NCBI GenBank assembly: GCA_021826965.1 | Contig: JAKAYA010000005.1 | Location: 16,049-80,048, forward strand | Source of the DNA: Nitrospirota bacterium | GTDB lineage: Bacteria; Nitrospirota; Leptospirillia; Leptospirillales; Leptospirillaceae | Direction: 5' to 3' | Length of the DNA: 64,000 bases | Part shown: one piece after another, positions 10,101 through 20,127 of the stretch | Position numbering within the stretch: position 1 is the first letter of the stretch | Layout of the letters: every line of letters begins with the position of its first letter | The notes under the pieces: generated by a model | The model's database searches: none | What the model was told of the DNA's origin: nothing | Seen by the model: the letters and a program-made list of their open reading frames with translations, nothing else | Program-made: the position numbers and the translations under genes

Positions 10101-10180
10101 GGGACGCGGGCGATATCACGCTCCGCCCTGTTGCTCCCCCCGAGCGACACAGCGAAGAAATGGCTACCACGACTCCCTGA
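7100..10180 (+). CDS. Membrane protein with three degenerate AAA-like modules
   Basis: 1026 residues. The first 215 residues hold about six or seven hydrophobic segments; the rest is soluble. Three AAA/AAA+-like modules can be traced. Module 1 (about 255-440) has the FtsH/VCP layout, but GPSVKACHTFF stands where GPPGTGKT belongs and HITDYES replaces the Walker B acid pair. Module 2 (about 510-670) starts at LLIIGKIPSLRQKLA, again without GKT. Module 3 (about 700-1010) resembles the ClpB C-terminal module: GPPQSGRKALA and LLYLDNVERAHPSLW, with Arg at the P-loop Lys position and Asn at the catalytic Glu position. It looks like a pseudo-ATPase. It is coupled to uvrC by an ATGA overlap. The function is unknown; a membrane scaffold or chaperone-like role is speculation. 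Confidence 0.8.
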   Translation: MILAIAMVLAGTGWVILTSFFRTVVDPWFNAYPLLSALVVATVLLTYATILLLAGSNFGKPLPEKKKVKGSFSSTPPLYYILQWSLVGGVFILSGFFTLGMVPYLSGFLWLTGTVTLLSQLLFLMIPGNFRQESEAGKVDLIPNRLRLREKAYHFWDMCIMAGGFFLVTGALLKPISVVAGLLSIGTGFSWLLGAVSFSLVSTVHLSGAFRKKTPPSSYTVPEDTLSVFPRNNPARIALIEAYSAHMNTRSFFSSKKNGILLWGPSVKACHTFFRALAGETGRAYIGFELSSLRGLSTSAVEHEIRNILYRIHLYKPVLVHITDYESSVLSISQPERDSVKKQLLRLLTQKHALVVMDARQIEDLPPEFKTPPVVHWVIESGECDVATRMTFFRLSLRELARRNELLPGQIPLLTLEMIDGYDLYKLAEMTEGFSPEDIDDVLHRSLKSARSLRRSLRQLDIDVSIRRKMQGWQDPTLEPMESVRARLTEEAIAPALVISASEKILKQKRHASESLLIIGKIPSLRQKLAQLLAQKENYHFSAIAQKEFSRDSLGTFRNFVIQNKKLRPAVLYVDPLELLFPRVQLSHFSYHGEIYNQKVIELSQVLQERQFWLICGTSGINDIDPMILRKFSRVLEIGDVQKEFLQDVETYAMEKLLEGFSSEDIDFSRFHLFTGELSMKNQPAGETIQKTSPTFSLALPEGEPPPIRGYFGREALQNEILGILEAGRLKIRKEGSGLRGTFFFLGPPQSGRKALAQALARQVYENEDAFVYRDMGLFDELFFAEQFLKKPVSSSQTNPILPDDIWDVFAKNPARLLYLDNVERAHPSLWTALLPVLRTGRLTWQENARNISDSTFILASGLFSPQEFAQVDPWERPDVMIRTIQNSNRRLAYLPVFQPTFLQHVDLILPFSEYGTEEIHTILRQTVTGILQNFAENFPFEGSLAVDPGLFEQMMSKFDIPRRGMEGIDRKLEILLLPALAKIRASAEREPGPHNYVLSWDAGDITLRPVAPPERHSEEMATTTP

Positions 10181-10224
10181 GAGCGCCGAAAGCTTTCTCC
10201 AAGATTCCTGAACCGCGAAAAAAA

Positions 10225-10254
10225 TTGACAGACCCAGAACACGCATAATAAAAT
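10225..10254 (+). promoter_or_regulatory. Promoter of thiC leader
   Basis: TTGACA at 10225-10230 and TAAAAT at 10249-10254 with an 18-base spacer form a strong sigma-70 type promoter. Transcription would start near 10261, giving a leader of about 155 bases before thiC. Confidence 0.7.
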
Positions 10255-11806
<1,552 letters not shown>

Positions 11807-11874
11807 TCAAACTATTGACCACGATTATCCGGAGGGGAGGGGCTCCCGCCCCCTCCCGCCGGGTCTGGAAACAT

Positions 11875-11922
11875 CCGTATCGGGCACAACCCGAAGGACC
11901 TTCGGTTCCCGATGCGGTTTTT
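11875..11922 (+). terminator. Terminator or attenuator after thiC
   Basis: CCGTATCGGG (11875-11884) pairs with CCCGATGCGG (11908-11917) through ten pairs including one G-T. An inner CCGAAG-GAC-CTTCGG hairpin is enclosed, and TTTTT follows at 11918-11922. It may end the thiC transcript, or act as an attenuator in a leader for the downstream methionine synthase genes. Confidence 0.65.
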
Positions 11923-11986
11923 CCTGTTTTTCTTTTTTCCTCACTCCCCCTTCTTTGCCCGGTTCCCGGTAAATCAGGGAGAACTC

Positions 11987-12700
11987 ATGCCTTCCATGCG
12001 GATCGGATCCCCTGTTTTTTTCAACAATATCCCCTTTGAGATTGAAGAACGCCAGATTCTCCGGGAAATGCGCATTCCCCGAAAATCCTTCCTGAAAGAA
12101 CTCGATGAGCCCGGACTCGCAAACCAGATCCGTAAAGCCATTGACGAAGGATACAGACTGATCCGGGGGAAAGGCGTCTATCGCACACTCGCCCTGACCG
12201 GCCAGGAAGACCAAAAGGTCCTGACCCGGGAAAGTTCGACGCTTTTCGTCGGAGAAAAAATGGTCAAACTTCTTCGGTATTGTGATTACGCATCCCTGTT
12301 GGTCGCAACGATCGGTCCCGACCTCGAAACCCGTGTCGACCAGCTTGCTGCCGATGAGCCGGCCTACGCCTTTTTCCTGGAACGGGTCGGGGCCTGGATG
12401 GCGGATTACATGGGAATCCTGGTTGACCGGGCGATCGAAAAGGAAGCCAAACGATTCGGGTATGGCCGGACGTTTCGCTTTGGCGTCGGGTACGGAGACT
12501 GGCCCCTTTCCAGGCAAGCGGAGGTCATGGAGCTGACACAAGCGCAGAGGATCGGCGTATCGCTCACCGAATCCTTCATCATGATTCCCCGACTATCCGT
12601 TTCGGCCGTAATCGGATGGGAAAGAACGCTGGATGTTCCCGACAAAAAGAAAACTGCGACGAAAAAGGACAACGAAGAAGAAAACGAGGACGAGGCGTGA
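11987..12700 (+). CDS. Free-standing methionine synthase reactivation-domain protein
   Basis: 237 residues resembling the C-terminal S-adenosylmethionine-binding reactivation domain of cobalamin-dependent methionine synthase. The best marker is RFGVGYGDWPLSRQ near residues 164-177, matching the family's R-x-x-x-GY-x-DWPL-x-x-Q signature. The ATG at 11987 has GGGAG seven bases upstream; the frame's longer Phe-rich N-terminus is within the intergenic T-rich stretch and is rejected. Its TGA overlaps the metH GTG start, and metH itself lacks this domain, so the two gene products probably form a split MetH, as in Thermotoga. The C-terminus is highly charged (KKK/EEE-rich). Confidence 0.88.
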   Translation: MPSMRIGSPVFFNNIPFEIEERQILREMRIPRKSFLKELDEPGLANQIRKAIDEGYRLIRGKGVYRTLALTGQEDQKVLTRESSTLFVGEKMVKLLRYCDYASLLVATIGPDLETRVDQLAADEPAYAFFLERVGAWMADYMGILVDRAIEKEAKRFGYGRTFRFGVGYGDWPLSRQAEVMELTQAQRIGVSLTESFIMIPRLSVSAVIGWERTLDVPDKKKTATKKDNEEENEDEA

Positions 12701-15141
12701 AACCACTTTTGGAAAGACTGAAAACCGAGATCCTGTTGCTGGACGGATCCATGGGAGCGCTCCTCCAGTCCCGTGGCCTTCCCGCGGGATATGCTCCGGA
12801 TCTCTGGAACCTGGAACGCCCCCAGGATATCCAGCAAGTCCACGCTGAATATGTCCAGGCCGGCTCCGACATCATCCTGACCAACACGTTCGGAAGCTCG
12901 CGTCTTCGTCTCCGGGAGTACGAAGCGGAGGATCAGATTCGCCAGATCAACGAGGCTGGTGTGGAGATGGCCCGAAGGGCGGCGAGAGACAAGGCTTATG
13001 TGGCGGGAGACATCGGTCCCTCCGGAACAACCATCGCTCCGTTCGGAGACCTGCCTTTTGACGATGCCATCGGCATCTTTTACGAACAGGCCCGGATCCT
13101 TCTGGAAGCCGGCGTCGACCTGATCGCGATCGAAACCATGTTCGACATCCAGGAAATGCGGGCGGCCCTGATCGGGGTCCGGGAAGCTGTCGGCTCGAGG
13201 GTCCCTCTCATGGCCCTCATGACGTTCAACAACGATGGCATCACAGACTCCGGATCCGATCCGGAAACGGCGGCTTCTGTGCTGGAAGGATTTGGCGTCG
13301 ACATCCTGGGACTGAACTGTTCGGTCGGTCCGGAAGCCATGGTTCCGGTCGTACGCCGTCTGGGGCAGACTTCCTCCACCTTTATCGCTGTCGAACCAAA
13401 CGCCGGTCTTCCCGTTCATCGGGACGGCCGCACGGTCTATCCGGCCAACGCCGAAGAGGTGGCCCGTTTCGCTCCGCAGTTCGTGGAAGCGGGGGCGAAC
13501 ATCATCGGAGGATGTTGTGGTACAACCCCCGAATACGTTCGTCTCCTGTCCCGCATGCTAAAGGGGACATCACCCATTTCACGGCCTGCCCCGTCGCTGA
13601 TGAAAATCTCGTCCCGGACGCACATGACCCTTGTCGGACCGGGCGTTCCTTTTCTCATCGTCGGAGAAAAGATCAATCCGACAGGAAAAAAGAAATTCTC
13701 GGAGGCCATCGCCGCCGGTCAGACCGACCTCATTGTCGCCGAAGCCCGAAAGGAGATGGAAGCCGGAGCCGGAGCTCTCGACGTCAACGTCGGCGTTCCC
13801 CTGGTCAACGAAGCCGAGATGATGGCCAAAGCCCTGACGGCTATCCAGAACGTCGTCCAGTTGCCGATCGTCATTGACTCATCCTACGCTTCGGCATTGG
13901 AAGCCGGCCTCAAGGTCTACCCCGGACGCGCATTGGTCAACTCGGTGAACGCCGAAGAGGAACGTCTGGAAGAGGTTCTGCCGATCATCAAAAAATATGG
14001 GGCGGCTGTGATCGCCCTCGTCTCCGGGGACGATATCCCGGAACGGGCTTCCGACCGTCTCAAGAACGCCGAAAAGATCCTCCGGCGGGCTCTGGAAATC
14101 GGCCTGACTCCCCGCGATCTCATCTTCGACACCTTGGCCCTGACCGTTTCCGCCGTCCAGGAAGCTTCCCGCCAGACGCTTGAAACGATTCGTGCGATCC
14201 GTCAGGAACTGGGACTCCCAACGATCCTGGGGCTGTCCAATGTCTCCTTCGGGCTTCCGGCGAGAAAGCTCATTCACGACAACTTTCTTGCCATGGCGAT
14301 CGGAGCGGGCCTGGATGCGGCCATCTGCGATCCTTACGACCCGGTTCTCCACCAGACGGTCGCGGCCGCCAGCGTTTTTGCCGGACGCGACCCGGACTGC
14401 CGGATTTATATCGACAAATCGGCTCAATGGGCATCACCGGATGCCAAAGACGTCTCCATCCGGAGCACCCAGCCACAAAAACCGCTGACGACCGTCGAAT
14501 CCATCCGCAAGGCCATCGAAGAAGGAGAGCGCGAATCGATCTCCGGTCTCGTCCAGAAGGCGCTGGCCGAAGGCGAATCCCCTTTCGCTATCTTTCTGGA
14601 TCACATGACACCGGCCATTCGCCACTTGGGCGATTTGTTCGGCCAGCGGATCAAGTTCATCCCCCATCTTATCGCCGGGGCAGACACCATGAAAAAAGGT
14701 GTTGAAGTTCTCCAGCCCTATCTGGAAAGCGACGGTCCCGTCGAAAAAAAGGGAACGATCGTTTTTGCGACGGTCAAGGGAGACATCCACGATATCGGAA
14801 AAAACATCTGTATTCTGATGCTCCGGAACTTCGGCTTCAATGTCATCGACCTGGGACGGAACGTGCCATTGGACACCATTCTGGAGGCCGCCGGGGAACA
14901 CAAGGCCCAGATCGTCGCATTGAGCGCACTCATGACGACAACCATGATGCAGATGAAACTGGCGATCGATACAATCCGCGAACGGAACCTTCCTTACAAG
15001 GTCATGATCGGGGGGGCAGTCGTCACTCCGAAATTTTCCGATGAAATCCGGTCGGACGGGTACGGAAAGGACGTTGGCGCTATCGTGCCTCTCGCCGAAC
15101 AGCTGATCCAGTCCTGCCTGGAAATAAAGCCTCCCGCCTAG
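12697..15141 (+). CDS. metH: Cobalamin-dependent methionine synthase, three-module form
   Basis: Transfers the methyl group of 5-methyltetrahydrofolate to homocysteine through methylcobalamin. Modules in order: homocysteine-binding barrel (residues 1-300, with zinc cysteines at LNCSVG and GGCCGTTP), pterin-binding domain (about 330-590, starting at VGEKINPTGKKKF), and cobalamin domain with its cap (about 600-810). The B12 His is in DIHDIGKN near residue 697. The protein ends after the B12 domain at 814 residues; E. coli MetH (about 1227) continues with the reactivation domain, which here is the upstream gene. The GTG start overlaps that gene's stop. The stop shares a CTAG with the convergent hydrolase gene. 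Confidence 0.95.
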   Translation: MKPLLERLKTEILLLDGSMGALLQSRGLPAGYAPDLWNLERPQDIQQVHAEYVQAGSDIILTNTFGSSRLRLREYEAEDQIRQINEAGVEMARRAARDKAYVAGDIGPSGTTIAPFGDLPFDDAIGIFYEQARILLEAGVDLIAIETMFDIQEMRAALIGVREAVGSRVPLMALMTFNNDGITDSGSDPETAASVLEGFGVDILGLNCSVGPEAMVPVVRRLGQTSSTFIAVEPNAGLPVHRDGRTVYPANAEEVARFAPQFVEAGANIIGGCCGTTPEYVRLLSRMLKGTSPISRPAPSLMKISSRTHMTLVGPGVPFLIVGEKINPTGKKKFSEAIAAGQTDLIVAEARKEMEAGAGALDVNVGVPLVNEAEMMAKALTAIQNVVQLPIVIDSSYASALEAGLKVYPGRALVNSVNAEEERLEEVLPIIKKYGAAVIALVSGDDIPERASDRLKNAEKILRRALEIGLTPRDLIFDTLALTVSAVQEASRQTLETIRAIRQELGLPTILGLSNVSFGLPARKLIHDNFLAMAIGAGLDAAICDPYDPVLHQTVAAASVFAGRDPDCRIYIDKSAQWASPDAKDVSIRSTQPQKPLTTVESIRKAIEEGERESISGLVQKALAEGESPFAIFLDHMTPAIRHLGDLFGQRIKFIPHLIAGADTMKKGVEVLQPYLESDGPVEKKGTIVFATVKGDIHDIGKNICILMLRNFGFNVIDLGRNVPLDTILEAAGEHKAQIVALSALMTTTMMQMKLAIDTIRERNLPYKVMIGGAVVTPKFSDEIRSDGYGKDVGAIVPLAEQLIQSCLEIKPPA

Positions 15142-15146
15142 GAGGC
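15129..15146. terminator. Hairpin spanning both convergent stop codons
   Basis: GCCTCC and GGAGGC pair perfectly around the six-base loop CGCCTA, which contains parts of both overlapping stop codons of metH and the PhnP-like gene. No T-tract follows, so intrinsic termination is uncertain. Confidence 0.4.
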
Positions 15147-15926
15147 GAGAGAAACATCCCGGCGGGGAATCGAGACAGTCATTCCGTCAAATGCGGCTTG
15201 AACGCCGGAAGGGAGTTGAGTCTTCAGCTGGTTGTAATCAATCCGGTGGGAGAGGTGCGTCAGAAATGCCTGCCTCGGCTGGATCCGCTCGATAAGTTCC
15301 AACGCTTGCCAGATTCCAAAATGGGAAGCGTGCGGTTCATAAAGCACTGCTCCGATGATCAGTGTGTCCACCCCCTTCATCACCACCATTCCTTCTTCCG
15401 ACACTTCGTTGCAATCGGTCAGATACACCATATCATCCATTCGAAGTGCATGGTTGTAGACCGGACCATGCTTGACCGGAAACGGTGTCACCCGGATTTC
15501 TCCGACATTCATGGGCCCGTGTATTTCATGCGGGACCAGACGGGGCCGTGTCAGGCCACCCCTGTTCTCTTCCGAAAAGGCATAAGGGAACATGCGCATG
15601 ACCGTCCCCAGGGTTTCCGGATCGGCAAAAACAGGAATTTCTTCCTTCTGCCAGAAGTTGAATGTCCGGAGTTCGTCGATTCCCAGGATATGGTCGGCAT
15701 GCGGATGGGTGAAAATGACAGCATCAATGCGGGTAATGTGGTTTCTCAGCGACTGCATCCGGAGATCGGGAGAGGTATCGACAAGGATGTTCTTCCCGTG
15801 AATCCGGACGAGAATGGAAGAGCGGGTCCGTTCGTTTTTTGGATCTGAGGAATGGCAGACGGCACAGTTGCATCCAATCATGGGGACGCCCGTCGACGCC
15901 CCCGTCCCCATGAAGAGAACCTCCAT
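15138..15926 (-). CDS. PhnP-like metallo-beta-lactamase-fold hydrolase
   Basis: 262-residue metal-dependent hydrolase of the PhnP/cyclic phosphodiesterase type. The N-terminus EVLFMGTGASTGVPMIGC and the cysteine pair in GCNCAVCHS are typical of the PhnP subgroup, which binds an extra zinc. The metal site is HPHADHILGID (standing for HxHxDH) near residue 80, and HLSHR appears near the C-terminus. I start at the ATG at 15926, preceded by AGGGG nine bases upstream; a longer frame begins 48 bases earlier. No phosphonate genes are present, so the substrate is unknown; a general cyclic nucleotide or phosphodiester role is possible. Confidence 0.85.
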   Translation of the reverse strand: MEVLFMGTGASTGVPMIGCNCAVCHSSDPKNERTRSSILVRIHGKNILVDTSPDLRMQSLRNHITRIDAVIFTHPHADHILGIDELRTFNFWQKEEIPVFADPETLGTVMRMFPYAFSEENRGGLTRPRLVPHEIHGPMNVGEIRVTPFPVKHGPVYNHALRMDDMVYLTDCNEVSEEGMVVMKGVDTLIIGAVLYEPHASHFGIWQALELIERIQPRQAFLTHLSHRIDYNQLKTQLPSGVQAAFDGMTVSIPRRDVSLAS

Positions 15927-15987
15927 GGCGTCCCCTGACACGCTTTCCGCGGATGACGAGGTCCCTGCTCCCATCACAGTTTCCGGA

Positions 15988-16644
15988 TCAGGGGTTGACC
16001 CGAAAGATTTTCACATGCTGGATGACGACAGGAGTCTGGGGCCGATCCCGCCTGTCCGACGGAACTTCCGAAATTTTATCCGCCACGGATTGACCGGAAA
16101 CCACTTGCCCGAAAATGGAATAGTTTCCATTGAGCCAGGGAGCCGGGGCGACGGTGATGAAGAACTGGCTTCCGTTGGTGTTCGGACCGGCATTGGCCAT
16201 CGCCAGAACACCCTTGTGGGAGAAATCCCGGGTCGCATCAATCTCGTCATCGAACTGATAGCCAGGACCACCCGTTCCATTTCCAAGGGGATCCCCTCCC
16301 TGGATCATGAAATTCTTGATGACCCGGTGAAAGACGAGTCCGTCGTAAAAGGGACGCTTGACCATCTTTCCCGATTGAGGATCCTGAAACTCCTTTGTCC
16401 CTTCCGCCAGACCCACGAAATTTTCCACCGTATGTGGTGCCGACTGGGGAAAGAGCTGACAGACAATCGTTCCCATCGATGTATCAAATTCCGCGTACTC
16501 TCCCGGAGGAAGAGCGGGTTTTGCCGTTTCGTCCGCATTGGCCAAGTTGAATCCTCCTGTACCCGGTAATCCCATAAACCCCAGAAGCAATATCCAGACT
16601 GAGGCAAGGGTTATCACTGTTCGTTTCCGTTCCAGACAGAGCAT
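15988..16644 (-). CDS. Exported cyclophilin-type peptidyl-prolyl isomerase
   Basis: 218 residues. An N-terminal signal-like segment (basic ERKRT, then a hydrophobic stretch to about residue 38) precedes a complete cyclophilin domain with VFHRVIKNFMIQGGDP, GSQFFIT and the WLNGNYSIFGQV region. These include the catalytic Arg (FHRV) and Phe positions. It probably assists protein folding in the periplasm. It lies 61 bases upstream of the PhnP-like gene on the same strand and may share a transcript with it. Confidence 0.92.
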   Translation of the reverse strand: MLCLERKRTVITLASVWILLLGFMGLPGTGGFNLANADETAKPALPPGEYAEFDTSMGTIVCQLFPQSAPHTVENFVGLAEGTKEFQDPQSGKMVKRPFYDGLVFHRVIKNFMIQGGDPLGNGTGGPGYQFDDEIDATRDFSHKGVLAMANAGPNTNGSQFFITVAPAPWLNGNYSIFGQVVSGQSVADKISEVPSDRRDRPQTPVVIQHVKIFRVNP

Positions 16645-16654
16645 CCAGATTCCC

Positions 16655-18484
16655 CTATTTTTTGGATGAACGTTTGCGTTCGTTTTCCGTCAGGAATTTC
16701 TTTCGAATCCGGAGATTTTCCGGAGTCACCTCCAGAAGCTCGTCATCCTCCAGGAATTCGAGCGTCTGTTCGAGACTCAGATGACGCGGAGGCGTTAAGG
16801 TGATCGCATCCTCCGCCGTCGACGAGCGGATGTTGGTCAAATGTTTTTTCTTGCAGGGATTGACCGCCAGATCCGTCGGACGGGAGTGTGCCCCGATGAC
16901 CATTCCTTCGTAGACCCGGACACCGGCTCCCAAAAAGAGGACCCCGCGTTCCTGCACGTTCTCCAGGGCATAGGCAACGGATTCTCCTGTCTCCATCGAA
17001 ATGAGAGCACCATTGTTACGACCGGGAATATCGCCTTTATACTCGCCGTAACCGTGAAATGTATGCGTCAAAAGACCCGTTCCCCGTGTATCGGACAGGA
17101 ATTCGCTCCGGTAACCCAGAAGCCCCCGAGCCGGAATAAGGAATTCAAGACGCACATGACCGTCTTTCTGGGGAGCCATGTTCAGCATCTCGCCCTTCCG
17201 GGGCCCGAGCTTTTCGATGACAGTGCCGACATACTCCTCCGCAACGTCGATCACGAGGTATTCGTATGGTTCCTGTCTTTGTGAGCCTTCCCCCCGAAAA
17301 AGCACCTTGGGGCGGGAAACCTGAAACTCATAGCCTTCGCGTCGCATGGTTTCGATCAGGATCCCGAGATGAAGCTCTCCGCGGCCCGAGACCTTGAAAG
17401 AGTCGGGGCTTTCTGTTTCTTCGACACGCAGGGCAACGTTGGACTTGATTTCCCGGAAGAGCCTGTCGCGAAGGTTCCGCGAAGTCACGAACTTCCCTTC
17501 CTGACCCGCGAAAGGGGAGTTGTTCACCAGAAATTCCATGGAAATTGTCGGCTCGCCGATCTCGATCGGCGGAAGTTCGCCGATGGTATTCACATCGGAC
17601 AGGACTTCACCGATGCGAAGATCCGGGAAAGCGGCCAGAAGAACGATATCCCCCGCCTGTACGGACTCGACCTCCACCTTCTTGAGGCCTTCGAACGACA
17701 ACAGCTTCTTGATTTTCCCCTTTTCCTTCAGCTCTCCGGCCACAACACGACCGATCGTCTCCCCGACCGACACCTTTCCCCGCACGACCCGTCCCAGGGC
17801 CATCTGCCCGATATAGGAATCGTACTCAAGGCTGGTCACCTGCATGAGGAAGGGGCCGGACAGGTCCGCTTCAGGAGGCGGAATATGGCTGATAATGGTT
17901 TCGAAGAGGGGAATCAGGTTTTCGCTGACCTGAGCAAGATCCCGCATCGCGAATCCCTTCTTGGCCGAAGCGTAAACAACAGGAAACTCCATCTGCTCGT
18001 CCGTTGCGCCAAGCTCGATGAAAAGATTGAAAACGTCGTTGAGGGCTTCGACTGGACGGGCATCCGAACGGTCAATCTTGTTCAGGACCACGATCGGCTT
18101 CAGTCCCAGGGAAAGGGCCTTGTTCAGCACGAAACGCGTCTGTGGCATGGGCCCGTCGAAAGCGTCCACCACCAGAAGGACTCCGTCCACCATCGTCAGG
18201 ATCCGTTCAACCTCTCCGGAGAAGTCGGCGTGACCGGGAGTGTCGACGATGTTGATCTTGTAATCGAGGTAGTGGACCGCAGTGTTTTTCGCGAGGATCG
18301 TAATTCCCCGCTCTTTCTCAAGCTGGTTCGAATCCATGACCCGCTCTTCCACCTGTTCGTTTGCCCTGAAGACATTGCCTTGCTGCAAAAGCTTGTCAAC
18401 CAGCGTGGTTTTACCGTGGTCGACATGGGCGATGATGGCAAGATTGCGGATATGAAGGAGACTGGTCGAGGTCTGGTTTTCCAT
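16655..18484 (-). CDS. typA: Ribosome-associated GTPase TypA/BipA
   Basis: Translational GTPase that binds the ribosome and assists assembly of the large subunit and stress adaptation. G1 [16 protein letters not shown]3 DTPGHADF and G4 NKIDR are present near residues 17, 80 and 133. The EF-G-like domains III and V follow, and the TypA-specific C-terminal domain is full length (609 residues). The ATG at 18484 has GGAAGG a few bases upstream; in-frame upstream ATGs add unrelated residues. The cyclophilin gene follows 10 bases after the stop. Confidence 0.95.
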   Translation of the reverse strand: MENQTSTSLLHIRNLAIIAHVDHGKTTLVDKLLQQGNVFRANEQVEERVMDSNQLEKERGITILAKNTAVHYLDYKINIVDTPGHADFSGEVERILTMVDGVLLVVDAFDGPMPQTRFVLNKALSLGLKPIVVLNKIDRSDARPVEALNDVFNLFIELGATDEQMEFPVVYASAKKGFAMRDLAQVSENLIPLFETIISHIPPPEADLSGPFLMQVTSLEYDSYIGQMALGRVVRGKVSVGETIGRVVAGELKEKGKIKKLLSFEGLKKVEVESVQAGDIVLLAAFPDLRIGEVLSDVNTIGELPPIEIGEPTISMEFLVNNSPFAGQEGKFVTSRNLRDRLFREIKSNVALRVEETESPDSFKVSGRGELHLGILIETMRREGYEFQVSRPKVLFRGEGSQRQEPYEYLVIDVAEEYVGTVIEKLGPRKGEMLNMAPQKDGHVRLEFLIPARGLLGYRSEFLSDTRGTGLLTHTFHGYGEYKGDIPGRNNGALISMETGESVAYALENVQERGVLFLGAGVRVYEGMVIGAHSRPTDLAVNPCKKKHLTNIRSSTAEDAITLTPPRHLSLEQTLEFLEDDELLEVTPENLRIRKKFLTENERKRSSKK

Positions 18485-18656
18485 AAAGCCTTCCATGAAA
18501 AATTTAAAATGGGCCAAATTCCCTGAGAATTCTTTCGACAAAATCATGAATCTTGTCATTCTACTTTGTCGAGAGGCCAAGGGTCAAACCAATCGAGCTC
18601 TCCTGCCTTTACGACATGTTCCCTGACGACCGCACAAATCGTCCGGGCATTTCTGC

Positions 18657-19832
18657 TCAAAGAATCAGCGAGAGACATTTCAGATAATCCGTTTCCGGCA
18701 TCGCGACGACGCGAGGGTGGTCCATTGACGCGCGACCCTGATAGACGAGCCTTGCCGTCCGCCTTTTTTTGCGTAAAACGTTCCGGAGGATTCCAAAAAG
18801 GTCTTCCCACTCCAGAAGGGCGGAACACGAACATGTCACGAGCATCCCTCCGGGTCTTACCAGGGAGATGGCGAGCTCATTGGCCGAATAGTATCCCTTC
18901 AGGCCTTCCTCCTTTTTTTTTCGGCTTTTGATAAAAGAAGGAGGATCGAGGACGACGACATCGTATTCCTCTTTTTTCCGGACCGCTTCCGTGGCCCAGT
19001 CAAAGAAATCCGCGCGGACAGTCGAGACAGATGTTCCGGAAGCGAAAGGGGTCAGGTTTTCTTCATAAAATTCCAGCGCAGAACCGGATTCATCAACGCC
19101 AACAACAGAAGTCGCGCCTTCCAGCGCGGCTCCCGCCGACCAACCTCCCACGTAACTGAACGCATCCAGAACACGTTGTCCGGAAAAATGTCTCGCCAAA
19201 GCACGGATATTGTCTTTCTGGTCCAGAAACAACCCGGTTTTCTGCCCCTCTCGAAAGGGAAAACGCATCATCACCCCACCCACCGGGACCGAAAGAGTTT
19301 CCGGGACATCTCCCCAGCAATCGTTCCCTTCGGTCGGGAGTCCTTCCGTAAGGCGCGCAGGGACGCTATTGTCCGTCCGTATCCCTTTGGGTGACAGGAG
19401 CCGCGAAAGGATCTCCAGAATCGTCCCGCGGTACTCATCCATCAGTCGCGTGGTGATCTGGAGGGAAAGCCAATGCGAAAAACGGTCGACAATCAAACCC
19501 GGAAGACCGTCTGCTTCAGAATGGATCAGACGAAAAGCAGCCTCTCCTTCCCGGGCACGACGGACAGGCAATCGAACAGCTTCTGTAATCTGTTCATCGA
19601 GGTATCCGGAAAAATCCCGAAACCTGCCGTGTCTCAGAAGCCTCACCGCAAGCAAAGTGTGGGGATTATACATCCCGGTCCCAAGATAGGAGCCCCCGTT
19701 TCCGTAGACATCGACAAGACCTGCCGGAGCAGCTTCAGCCCGTTCGACCTCGTTGCTGAAGATCCAGAGATGTCCGGAGCGGACCCTTCGGTCTTCCCCT
19801 TTCCGTAAAACGATTCGGGGCCTCTCAGTCAT
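18657..19832 (-). CDS. RlmI-type class I rRNA (cytosine-C5) methyltransferase
   Basis: 391-residue S-adenosylmethionine-dependent methyltransferase of the RlmI/YccW family, which makes m5C in 23S rRNA. An N-terminal PUA-like domain (LRKGEDRRVRSGHLWIFSNE) is followed by the EEHD-type middle domain and a Rossmann methyltransferase domain with VLDAFSYVGGWSAGAA and VVLDPPSFIKSR. I start at the ATG at 19832, where homology begins. It lies upstream of typA on the same strand with about 170 bases between. The exact target base is inferred from the family. Confidence 0.88.
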   Translation of the reverse strand: MTERPRIVLRKGEDRRVRSGHLWIFSNEVERAEAAPAGLVDVYGNGGSYLGTGMYNPHTLLAVRLLRHGRFRDFSGYLDEQITEAVRLPVRRAREGEAAFRLIHSEADGLPGLIVDRFSHWLSLQITTRLMDEYRGTILEILSRLLSPKGIRTDNSVPARLTEGLPTEGNDCWGDVPETLSVPVGGVMMRFPFREGQKTGLFLDQKDNIRALARHFSGQRVLDAFSYVGGWSAGAALEGATSVVGVDESGSALEFYEENLTPFASGTSVSTVRADFFDWATEAVRKKEEYDVVVLDPPSFIKSRKKKEEGLKGYYSANELAISLVRPGGMLVTCSCSALLEWEDLFGILRNVLRKKRRTARLVYQGRASMDHPRVVAMPETDYLKCLSLIL

Positions 19833-20127
19833 CTGTCGCTTTCCTTTCTCGTCCATCGGGAACTCGTGGACTCCGCTGTCCACCGTTTCCGGCTAAACAC
19901 CGGAAATGGTGGACAAGCTTCGGGGTTCTCCCATAGTATTGGATTTTGTATTGCTTTTCAGGAACCAGCGCCGAGGTTTGGTCCGAAGCTGTAAAGACGT
20001 TCCGGGTCTGCTTCACTGCAGACACTGCCCGATCTTTCGCGCTCGCCCGGCAGCCCATTCAATCTTGAAATCGCACGACTGCCAACATCCTAGCACCGGC
20101 CTATTTCTGGAGACAAAGTCCGCCCCG

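Noticed and set aside
15129..15146. Classical intrinsic terminator at the metH/PhnP-like junction
   Set aside because: The hairpin is real but has no T-tract on either side, so only a low-confidence entry was kept.
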